Source: Flavobacteriia bacterium (GTDB lineage Bacteria; Bacteroidota; Bacteroidia; Flavobacteriales; Schleiferiaceae). Taken from it: a stretch of DNA of 7,972 nt. This document shows, in pieces, positions 1 through 6,931 of the stretch. The notes below the pieces were generated by a model. It had not been told where the DNA came from. It did no database searches and saw only the letters and a list, made by a program, of their open reading frames with translations. Position numbers and translations under genes: made by a program. How positions within the stretch are numbered: position 1 is the stretch's first letter; the number at the start of each line of letters is the position of its first letter. The DNA lies in NCBI GenBank assembly GCA_949516455.1, contig CATILC010000247.1:1-7972 (forward strand), read 5' to 3'.

Positions 1-665
1 GAGAAGAGCAAAAAGGACAGGGGACGGATGAACCACTGGAAGCGCTTGAGCATCCAGTAGACACCCAGACAAATGCTCGTGATCAAAAAAGCCACCGGCC
101 CTTTGGTCAGTACACCAAGGCCTGTGAACAGGGCCGCAACGGCCAAATAGGTCCAGGGGTTACGGCTGAGGTCGCTGCCTTTGATCCCATTGGTTCGCCA
201 GTGGAATTTGATCAGGAACCAAAGGCCCGAAAAAATGAAGAAATTGAACCAGGGGTCGATCAAGCCCGACTTGAAGTAGAAAGAAGGCAGTGTGCTGCCC
301 AAAAAGGCGATCACCCACCAACGCGCCATGCGCTGTCCGTGCAGACGGAAGCCAATATCGTAGATCATGAGAAGGGTGCACAGGCCGGCCAGCACATTGG
401 GAAAACGCGCTCCATATTCACCGATGCCAAAAAGCTGCATGCTGACCGCCTGAAGCCACATAAAAAGAGGCGGCTTTTCTGTGAAGGGCTGAAAATTGAG
501 TTGCGGACTGAGGTAATTGCCACTCAGGACCATCTCTCGGGCGATCTCAGCAAAGTTGATCTCATCCCAGTCGAAGAGATGCACACCTCCCAGAAAGGGA
601 GCAAAAAGCAGTAGGACCGCGGCGGCGATCCGCCATTGATCTTTCCGATTGGATTTGAGCCGCAT
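1..665 (-). CDS. ArnT/PMT_2-like GT-C glycosyltransferase, N-terminal part (runs off left edge)
   Basis: Reading the complement from the ATG at 665-663 gives an open frame of 221 codons to the window edge with no stop, so the C-terminus is missing. A short basic N-terminus is followed by a hydrophobic segment (residues 12-30) and the acidic loop motif DWDEINFAE (32-40), then EIAREM (40-44), FTEKPPL (61-67), a membrane segment near 91-106, LIDPWFNFF (135-143) and GVLTKGPVAFL (184-194). This order is characteristic of the PMT_2/GT39-like family that includes ArnT: inner-membrane enzymes that transfer a sugar from a polyprenyl-phosphate donor to lipid A, proteins or other acceptors. The acidic pair in the first periplasmic loop is the expected catalytic region. 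Family members usually exceed 500 residues, so under half is visible. The frame is open further upstream but has no other ATG, GTG or TTG close by. Acceptor and donor cannot be told. It is transcribed away from the sus-like operon. Family assignment is strong; specific function is unknown. Confidence 0.88.
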   Translation of the reverse strand, partial: MRLKSNRKDQWRIAAAVLLLFAPFLGGVHLFDWDEINFAEIAREMVLSGNYLSPQLNFQPFTEKPPLFMWLQAVSMQLFGIGEYGARFPNVLAGLCTLLMIYDIGFRLHGQRMARWWVIAFLGSTLPSFYFKSGLIDPWFNFFIFSGLWFLIKFHWRTNGIKGSDLSRNPWTYLAVAALFTGLGVLTKGPVAFLITSICLGVYWMLKRFQWFIRPLSFLLF

Positions 666-689
666 CCTGCGAAAATAGCCGATTGGTAT

Positions 690-724
690 TTTGACCGGGG
701 CACTCTTTGTTTTTTTTAAATTTG
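690..724 (+). promoter_or_regulatory. Candidate Bacteroidota-type promoter for the SusC/SusD operon
   Basis: TAAATTTG at 717-724 matches the Bacteroidota -7 consensus TAnnTTTG exactly. A TTTG at 690-693 could serve as the -33 element, although the 23-nt gap between them is a little longer than usual. Transcription would begin near 731 and leave a leader of roughly 75 nt before the SusC start at 808. The region is AT-rich against its surroundings (a T run at 708-717 and an A/T-rich stretch at 734-757). No convincing operator palindrome was found. On the opposite strand I found no equally good match for the divergent glycosyltransferase gene. Confidence 0.4.
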
Positions 725-807
725 GCCTCGCATAGCTTATAGTAAATAAAACTAAAAGCCTGCGTGTCCCACTCCCCCTGGATCCCGCGAGCAGAAAGAC
801 CAAGTGC

Positions 808-3800
808 ATGAAGAATCAACCTCTCAATGCCGGGTTCGCTCTGAATCCGTTCGTCCAGAAACCCCTGCTGAACGTCAGTCTGTGCTTCCTCTTTTGCCTG
901 GGCAGTCTTGCCGGGCAAACGCAGGAATCTTTTACCCTGAGTGGCCAGGTGTTCGACCAAAAAAGTGGAAGTACGCTGCCCGGCGTGGCCGTGTATATGC
1001 CCAGTGGCAAACGCGGAGTGACAACGGATCTTGAGGGAGCCTTCAGCATACGCACTTCCATTGGAGCGCAAATTGAATTCGCCTTCGTGGGCTATAAAAA
1101 GCAGGTCCATCGGGTGACAGACCGACAGCCGATCAAGATCTACCTATCCGAAGAGACCTCACTGCTGGATGAAGTGATGGTCGTGGGTTATGGAAGCAGC
1201 ACAAGAAAAGAACTCACAGGAGCTACTTCAGATGTGAAAGGGGAGGAACTCGAGAAGCTCAACCTTCCAAGGCTTGATCAGGCCCTGCAGGGTCAAATGG
1301 CCGGAGTGAACATCACCTCCAATTCCGGCTCACCCGGCGGGCAATCCATCATTCGCATCCGCGGACTTTCCACCTTTGGCGACAATGACCCGCTGATCCT
1401 TGTCGACGGCATCGTCTACGATTCTGAAGGGTTGAATACACTGAACCCATCGGACATCGAGTCGGTGAATGTGCTCAAGGACGGAACAGCTGCCATCTAT
1501 GGCGTACGTGCGGCGAACGGGGTCATCCTGATCACGACCAAGAAGGGCAGCAAGAACAGTGCACCGCAGTTTGAGTTCACCACCTACTACGGCATACAAG
1601 AAACCACACGGAGACTGGATCTGCTCAACGCCACGGAATATGCAGTGATCAAGAACAATGCTTTCATCAATGGCGGAGACCCTGCGCCCTTTGCCAATAC
1701 GGCCCTCGGCGAAGGAACCGACTGGCAGGATGCCGTCTTTCAGACTGCGCCCATCGAGAACTACAGCCTGAGCATGAATGGCGGCACAGACCGTTCCTCC
1801 TACTCCATAGGCGGAACCTATTTCCGTCAGAAAGGCATCGTCGGAGGCGACAAAGCACAGTTCGAGCGCTGGAACGGACGCGTGAATTACACCAATGAGA
1901 TCTCCGAGCGCCTGCGCTTCAACAGCGTACTGCTCTACACCTTCGAGGAGCGGGCCGCACTGCCCGAGAACGGGATCGGTTCCGTGCTGTACAATACGAT
2001 CAACGCCTACCCCACCGAACCTCTGCGCGAAGACGGTCGCTACAGCTATCTGAACCTGGTCAACGACCTGATCCATCCCCTGGCACAGATGGAAAATACC
2101 CACAACCGTTCAGCGGTCAATAAATTCGTTGGAAAGGAAGAGCTGGCATACGACCTGGCTCCCGGACTGACCTGGACCAACCGCTTCAATTTCAATGTGG
2201 CCCTGGTCGATTACAAGGCGTTCAATCCGCTGACCTGGTACGGACCCGGCAAGCCCCAGAATACGGCCGCAAACGACGAATTGGAAGCGCCGCGCATCGA
2301 GATCGCCGACAGTGTGTTCATCGATCGAGGTGCCAATGTGGAGGAATCCAGGAGCACTTATTCCGATCTGACATTCGAAAGCTACCTGAACTACGAAAAG
2401 ACGTTTCAGGAAGACCACAAAGTCAAGGCCTCTTTGGGGGTATCCGCCTTCAGTCGCAGAGGCGAAGGTCTCACCGGCGTGGCCTTCAACATTCCATACA
2501 ACAGCCTCGATTTTGCGGACATCTCAGCCAACCAGGCAGAGAATGGCTATTTGAATAACACCTACTCCTTCCAGTTCCGTGAACGACTGCTGTCGGCCTT
2601 TACCCGAGCGGAGTACGCATACAAAGACCGCTATTTGTTCTCGACCATCCTCAGGAGAGATGGATCGTCCAAGTTCGGAGCCAATAATCGCTGGGGTTTC
2701 TTCCCCGTCTTTTCCGGTGCCTGGATCATTTCCGAAGAAGATTTTGCCAAAGTGGAAGGGCTTGATTTTGCCAAGCTTCGTTTGAGCTTTGGAACTTCAG
2801 GCAACGATCAGATCCCCAATTTCGCTTACCGGGCACTGCTCAATGGCGAAGGCGTCTATGTGTGGGACGACATCATCCGGACAGGCGTGGCCATTGGTCG
2901 GGCGGCGAACGACGACCTCAAGTGGGAAAGTACCTCTCAGTGGAATCTGGGTCTGGACATCGGTTTCCTGAAGAACTTCAGTGCCACTTTCAACTACTTT
3001 ATAAAGGAGACGAGCGATCTGCTCTTCCAACCAGATGTTTCCGGTGTTCTGGGCACCTATGGCCCTGGCGGCTATCCGCCGTTTGTCAATGCAGGTGATG
3101 TGCGCAACTCCGGTGTGGAACTCGAGCTCGGTTACCGCACGCCCGTTGGATCCGAGTGGTCCTTCTCGGCTCAGATCAATGGTAGTTACATCCGCAATGA
3201 AGTAACCTCCACACCCAACGGTGTCGATTTCATCCCGGGAGCGGCCTTTGGTGTGGGCGGCAACATTGCTACACGTTTCCAGGAGAGCTTCCCGATCGGA
3301 TACTTCATCGGACTGGAAACCGATGGTATTTTCCAAACACAGGCCGAGATCGACAATGCGGCGGTCGTGCAAGCCGGAGCCCAGCCCGGTGATCTGCGTT
3401 TCGTGGATCAGAACGGAGATGGGGTCATCAATTTTAGCGACGACAGCGACCGGGTCCAATTGGGTTCACCCATCCCCGATTTTACTTTCGGCCTGAGTCT
3501 GAATACTGCCTACAAAGGCTTTGACCTTTCCTGCCATGTGTACGCCGCTATCGGGCAGGAGATCATCCGCAACTACGAAAGACAACAGCCCTATGCCAAT
3601 CAGCTCGATTATGTGATCGGACGCTGGGTGGGCAACGGCAGCAGCAATGAGATCCCAAGAGTGACCACAGACCTCACACGCAACAATGTATTTTCAGATC
3701 ACTTTGTCGAAGACGGCTCTTTTCTCCGCATAAGGAATCTGCAACTGGGCTACAGCCTGCCCAAGTCTTGGGTGAACCCCTGGGGTGCAGAACGCCTGAG

Positions 3801-3957
3801 GATCTATGTGGCTGCAAACAACCTCTGGACCCTAACGGCCTATCAGGGTTTCGACCCGGACATCGGAAACTTTGGCGGACCTCTTGCCGCCGGCGTGGAC
3901 TACGGTTTCTATCCTCAGCCACGCACCTTCATGGGCGGTCTACAAATGAACTTTTAA
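808..3957 (+). CDS. SusC/RagA-family TonB-dependent outer-membrane transporter
   Basis: This 1049-residue protein has the full SusC layout. A signal peptide with an unusually long N-region (about 18 residues) and a hydrophobic core ends near residue 36 (LGSLAG). A carboxypeptidase-D-regulatory-like beta-sandwich spans about 43-115 (LSGQVFD through GVTTDLEGAFSI). The TonB box DEVMVVGYG is at 121-129. The plug domain (about 130-247) carries LQGQMAGVNI, IRIRG, LILVDG and the signature AIYGVRAANGVILITTKKG. The rest forms the 22-strand barrel, with the SusC-typical calcium-type loop DQNGDG at 867-872 and a terminal phenylalanine (GGLQMNF) suited to BAM-dependent insertion. It would import oligosaccharide, or less likely peptide, delivered by the SusD lid encoded 9 nt downstream. 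The ATG at 808 is the only ATG before the signal-peptide core; its upstream region has no strong Shine-Dalgarno, as is normal in this phylum. Length and motifs are complete, with no sign of truncation. Substrate is not determinable from this gene alone. Confidence 0.97.
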   Translation: MKNQPLNAGFALNPFVQKPLLNVSLCFLFCLGSLAGQTQESFTLSGQVFDQKSGSTLPGVAVYMPSGKRGVTTDLEGAFSIRTSIGAQIEFAFVGYKKQVHRVTDRQPIKIYLSEETSLLDEVMVVGYGSSTRKELTGATSDVKGEELEKLNLPRLDQALQGQMAGVNITSNSGSPGGQSIIRIRGLSTFGDNDPLILVDGIVYDSEGLNTLNPSDIESVNVLKDGTAAIYGVRAANGVILITTKKGSKNSAPQFEFTTYYGIQETTRRLDLLNATEYAVIKNNAFINGGDPAPFANTALGEGTDWQDAVFQTAPIENYSLSMNGGTDRSSYSIGGTYFRQKGIVGGDKAQFERWNGRVNYTNEISERLRFNSVLLYTFEERAALPENGIGSVLYNTINAYPTEPLREDGRYSYLNLVNDLIHPLAQMENTHNRSAVNKFVGKEELAYDLAPGLTWTNRFNFNVALVDYKAFNPLTWYGPGKPQNTAANDELEAPRIEIADSVFIDRGANVEESRSTYSDLTFESYLNYEKTFQEDHKVKASLGVSAFSRRGEGLTGVAFNIPYNSLDFADISANQAENGYLNNTYSFQFRERLLSAFTRAEYAYKDRYLFSTILRRDGSSKFGANNRWGFFPVFSGAWIISEEDFAKVEGLDFAKLRLSFGTSGNDQIPNFAYRALLNGEGVYVWDDIIRTGVAIGRAANDDLKWESTSQWNLGLDIGFLKNFSATFNYFIKETSDLLFQPDVSGVLGTYGPGGYPPFVNAGDVRNSGVELELGYRTPVGSEWSFSAQINGSYIRNEVTSTPNGVDFIPGAAFGVGGNIATRFQESFPIGYFIGLETDGIFQTQAEIDNAAVVQAGAQPGDLRFVDQNGDGVINFSDDSDRVQLGSPIPDFTFGLSLNTAYKGFDLSCHVYAAIGQEIIRNYERQQPYANQLDYVIGRWVGNGSSNEIPRVTTDLTRNNVFSDHFVEDGSFLRIRNLQLGYSLPKSWVNPWGAERLRIYVAANNLWTLTAYQGFDPDIGNFGGPLAAGVDYGFYPQPRTFMGGLQMNF

Positions 3958-3966
3958 TCCACTGAG

Positions 3967-5442
3967 ATGAGAAAAAAGATGATCAATTGGCGAAATGCCT
4001 TGATGCTCCTGCTGCTATCACAGCTGGGTTGCCGGGACTATCTGGACGTTCAGCCCGAATTCGCATTGGATGCAGAAAACTATTTCAATGCGCCCCAAGA
4101 CTATGAACTGGCATTGATCGGTGCCTACGACCTGCTGCAAGGAAGCTTCGTGTCTTACTGGATCGGAGAGATCGCCTCGGACAATGCGATCGCTGGCGGC
4201 GAAAGTGTGACCGATACCGAAGGGCTTCACCAGATCGAAGCCATGACGCACGATGCGGTCAATCTCGAACTGCGCTCCTTGTTCCGCTGGAACTACACAG
4301 GGATCGCACGGGTGAATTACCTGATGGAGAACAGAGACAAGATCGACTTTGACGGAAAGGAAGGCATCGTAGCGGAAGCGCGTTTCCTTCGGGCCTATTA
4401 CTATTTCGATCTGGTCAAATTCTTTGGCGGTGTGCCCCTGGTGATCGACAAGCGCTTGGGATCGGACGAAGTCACACAGATCGATCGGTCCTCTGCGGCA
4501 GAGGTCTACGATCAGATCGAAGCTGACCTGAACCTGGCCATTGCCGACCTGCCGTGGAATCAGCCAGTGAAAGGACGCGTGACCAAAGGCAGCGCACTCG
4601 GGCTGCTTGGAAAAGTTCAGCTCTACCGGGGCAAACATGCGGAAGCAGCCAGCACCCTGGACCAACTGATCACATCCGGACCACATGCCCTGGTCAGCGA
4701 CTTTGCCTCACTTTGGCTGGCTGCCAATGAGAACAATGCTGAGACCGTCTTCGACATTGAATATTCCAATCAGGAAGGCGGAAGCTACGGCTGCCTGATC
4801 TGTCTGGAAGGCAATGCCGCTCCTGGTTTTCAGGGGATCCGTCAATACGATGGACCGTTCTACGGAGATGGCAACAGCTACAATTTGCCCACGCAAGACC
4901 TCTATGATTCCTTTGACCCCGCAGACCCTCGGAGGGATGTGACCGTCCTCGACCTTGATGCCTTCATCGCCAGCCAATCGAACCCCGGAAGCATCAACTA
5001 CGCCGAAGGTGCTGGTGGCCACACAGGCTTCTACAACAACAAATACATCAAACGCCTGAGCGAGATCGGGCTGCCCGATAACGACCTGACCAGCCCTTTG
5101 AATTACAAGGTCATACGCTATGCCGATGTACTGCTCATGGCTGCCGAAGCCCACATCCGTACGGGCAACGAATCCCAAGCGCTGAACTACATCAATCAGG
5201 TGCGCAACCGCGTAGGCTTGCCCGACCTGCAGAGCGGTGGCGCCCAGCTCGAAGACGATCTGTGGAAGGAACGCAGGGCCGAACTCTCCGGAGAGGGCCA
5301 TCACTTCTTTGACCTTGTGCGAAGCGGACGGGCCGCCAATGAGATCACCGGTTTCGTGCCCGGCAAACACGAACTCTTTCCCATCCCTCAGGTCGAGATC
5401 GATCTGGCGGGAGGCAATTGGACACAGAACCCAGGATATTAA
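3967..5442 (+). CDS. SusD/RagB-family surface glycan-binding lipoprotein
   Basis: This 491-residue protein starts with a lipoprotein signal peptide. The lipidated cysteine is residue 22 (SQLGC), followed by RDYLDVQPE, the usual SusD opening. An N-terminal SusD-like helical/TPR region covers roughly 22-220 and includes EARFLRAYYYFDLVKFFGGVP. The C-terminal SusD_RagB region includes VIRYADVLLMAAEA (382-395), INQVRNRVGLP, ERRAELSGEGHHFFDLVRSG (about 435-454) and the closing ELFPIPQVEID and TQNPGY. The protein should sit on the outer face of the outer membrane as the hinged lid of the SusC barrel, capturing ligand before import. The start at 3967 lies 9 nt after the SusC stop; an in-frame ATG at 3979 (Met5) is an alternative that would also leave a usable signal peptide. 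The lipobox is slightly non-canonical, with Gln at -3. A CxxC pair at residues 276 and 279 (GCLICLEG) holds the only cysteines in the mature protein besides the lipidated one. The ligand is unknown. Confidence 0.96.
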   Translation: MRKKMINWRNALMLLLLSQLGCRDYLDVQPEFALDAENYFNAPQDYELALIGAYDLLQGSFVSYWIGEIASDNAIAGGESVTDTEGLHQIEAMTHDAVNLELRSLFRWNYTGIARVNYLMENRDKIDFDGKEGIVAEARFLRAYYYFDLVKFFGGVPLVIDKRLGSDEVTQIDRSSAAEVYDQIEADLNLAIADLPWNQPVKGRVTKGSALGLLGKVQLYRGKHAEAASTLDQLITSGPHALVSDFASLWLAANENNAETVFDIEYSNQEGGSYGCLICLEGNAAPGFQGIRQYDGPFYGDGNSYNLPTQDLYDSFDPADPRRDVTVLDLDAFIASQSNPGSINYAEGAGGHTGFYNNKYIKRLSEIGLPDNDLTSPLNYKVIRYADVLLMAAEAHIRTGNESQALNYINQVRNRVGLPDLQSGGAQLEDDLWKERRAELSGEGHHFFDLVRSGRAANEITGFVPGKHELFPIPQVEIDLAGGNWTQNPGY

Positions 5443-5459
5443 TATCAAATACACACATC

Positions 5460-6815
5460 ATGAACCACAAACACCTCATCGGCATCGGACTCAGCTCCCT
5501 GCTGATCGCATCGATCTCCTGCAGCAAAGACGATGACAAACCCACCATTGGAGCTCCACCGAGCGAACAGGATGCGCAATTTACCTATGCGCCCTCTTCC
5601 TCAAATCCCAACATCATCGATTTTACCGCCAGCAATCAGAGCCTGGCAGCCTCATGGGACTTTGGCAACGGAAGTACAGGGCAGGGTGGTCAGGCGACAG
5701 CCGTCTATCCATTCGCCGGAACCTATACGGTCACACTCACTGTGCAAAATTCCGGAGGCAGCCGAAGCAGCTCTCAGGACATCGTCATCCAGCAGGACGA
5801 CCCAAGCCTGGTTTCCAGTCCCTTGTACGATATGCTCACGGGCGGACCCGCCGGTGTAGGCTACAAAGTATGGGCGGTGGATTCTGCCGCAGCCGCACAT
5901 ATTGGTGTGGGACCGAATCCTATTCAGAGCGCGGGTTATTGGCCCGAGTGGTGGGCATCTGGTCCTATGGAAAAGCCTGGGGGCGGAATGTACGATGACC
6001 GCTATGTCTTCCATCTGCAGGGCTTCCAGTACGACATGATCACAAATGGGGATGTCTATGTGAATTCAGATCACGCTGGGATCGCCCCCATGACGGATAC
6101 CATCCGCATGACCGTCATCAATGATTTTAAGGCCAACTTCCCCGACCAGCTGAATGAAACCTGGACTCTCACAGAGGGAAGCACGGATACAACAATCACC
6201 TTTAGCGGGCAGTCCTTTGCGGGCTACTGGGCCGGTGCTCAGACCTACAGGGTGATCACACTGGACACCAATGAGCTCTTCATGTGCTATGTGGACGGGA
6301 TCAATTCCAACCTGATGTGGTACATCCGCTTGCGACCCGAAGGCTATGTGAGCAACCCCGGACCTGGGCCCTCTCTCTACTCTTTGCCCTTGGACTTCGA
6401 ATCAGTGGAACCCGAACTGACCACTTTTGGGGGCACGGGCACCGCATACATCGCGAATCCAGACATGAGCGGCATCAACACCAGTTCCAAGGTGCTCGAG
6501 ATCACCCACGGCAACGAGAGCTGGGCCGGTTTCTTCGTGAATCTAGACGCCAAGCTGGACTTCTCTGCCAACAACTTCATCCGACTCAATATCTGGGCTC
6601 CGGATACAGGAACCTTCCGACTGAAGCTCGAGGATCAGGCCGATCCGAATAGCTTCATCGAAAAGGACATCTCCGTGACCACCGCCAACAGCTGGGTGGA
6701 CGTTGAATGGGACATGACCGGAACGCCTTCAGACTTCGATCGTCTGGTGCTCTTCCCTGGCTGGGGATTGACCACACCTGAAGTGTTCTATCTGGACAAC
6801 GTTCGTCAGGAATAA
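5460..6815 (+). CDS. PKD-domain surface lipoprotein, probable surface glycan-binding protein (SusE/F-position)
   Basis: I place the start at the ATG at 5460, giving 451 residues. The frame opens earlier with an ATG at 5418 inside the SusD gene, but only the 5460 start puts the lipoprotein signal (ending at Cys21, LIASISC) at the N-terminus. SKDDD after the cysteine fits the Bacteroidota surface lipoprotein export signal. A PKD-type beta-sandwich (about 38-112) shows SWDFGNGSTGQG and YPFAGTYTVTLTV. A middle domain (about 117-297) is rich in aromatics and contains YKVWAVDSAAAAHIGVGP, EWWASGP, MYDDRYVFHL and MWYIRLRPEGY; I recall similar segments in Bacteroidota lipoproteins beside SusCD pairs. 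A C-terminal carbohydrate-binding-like beta-sandwich (about 308-450) has LPLDFES, SGINTSSKVLEITHG and VFYLDNV. No catalytic motif of a known glycoside hydrolase family is evident. Position 17 nt after SusD and exposed tryptophans support a glycan-capture role. Resemblance of the last domain to modules of laminarin-related proteins is from memory and hints at a beta-glucan ligand. Confidence 0.85.
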   Translation: MNHKHLIGIGLSSLLIASISCSKDDDKPTIGAPPSEQDAQFTYAPSSSNPNIIDFTASNQSLAASWDFGNGSTGQGGQATAVYPFAGTYTVTLTVQNSGGSRSSSQDIVIQQDDPSLVSSPLYDMLTGGPAGVGYKVWAVDSAAAAHIGVGPNPIQSAGYWPEWWASGPMEKPGGGMYDDRYVFHLQGFQYDMITNGDVYVNSDHAGIAPMTDTIRMTVINDFKANFPDQLNETWTLTEGSTDTTITFSGQSFAGYWAGAQTYRVITLDTNELFMCYVDGINSNLMWYIRLRPEGYVSNPGPGPSLYSLPLDFESVEPELTTFGGTGTAYIANPDMSGINTSSKVLEITHGNESWAGFFVNLDAKLDFSANNFIRLNIWAPDTGTFRLKLEDQADPNSFIEKDISVTTANSWVDVEWDMTGTPSDFDRLVLFPGWGLTTPEVFYLDNVRQE

Positions 6816-6838
6816 TTCCAAAAGGAACCGATCTTTTG

Positions 6839-6869
6839 AGGTGGATCAGAAATGGTCCACCTTTTTTTT
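6839..6869 (+). terminator. Intrinsic terminator closing the SusC/SusD/lipoprotein operon
   Basis: AGGTGGATCA (6839-6848) pairs with TGGTCCACCT (6853-6862) to form a ten-base-pair stem with one G-U wobble. The loop is a GAAA tetraloop (6849-6852), and a run of eight T (6862-6869, the first being the last stem base) follows directly. It begins 23 nt after the stop codon of the third operon gene and should end its transcript before the membrane-protein gene downstream. Confidence 0.93.
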
Positions 6870-6892
6870 GCCTTTGTCTGGATGGCTTCTGA

Positions 6893-6917
6893 TCGCAAAG
6901 CATCGATCTTCGCAAAG
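6893..6917 (+). repeat. Short direct repeat upstream of the last gene
   Basis: TCGCAAAG occurs at 6893-6900 and again at 6910-6917, a 17-nt period. ATCGAT occurs beside it at 6902-6907 and again at 6926-6931, just before the proposed TTG start. The repeats lie between the terminator and the membrane-protein gene, where a promoter or regulator site could be, but they are short enough to be chance. No TAnnTTTG promoter match was found in this gap. Confidence 0.3.
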
Positions 6918-6931
6918 AACAGCCTATCGAT

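Noticed and set aside
201..614. Plus-strand frame of 137 codons
   Set aside because: It is antisense to the well-supported ArnT/PMT_2-like gene; its highly charged, low-complexity translation looks like a shadow.
562..1110. Minus-strand frame of 182 codons across the divergent gap
   Set aside because: It overlaps the SusC signal and N-terminal domain and, in another frame, the start of the glycosyltransferase; the translation has no recognisable domain.
4708..5454. Long minus-strand frame (248 codons) opposite SusD, with similar ones at 4018-4686, 2797-3459 and 1330-2103
   Set aside because: All are fully antisense to intact SusC and SusD coding sequence and show no family motifs; long antisense frames arise from codon composition.
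5418..5459. Upstream ATG at 5418 as start of the third operon gene
   Set aside because: It lies within the end of the SusD gene and adds 14 residues ahead of an otherwise normal lipoprotein signal peptide; the ATG at 5460 fits better.
5460..6815. Third operon protein as a glycoside hydrolase
   Set aside because: No catalytic signature of GH16, GH17, GH30 or a similar family is visible; the domains read as PKD plus binding-type beta-sandwiches.
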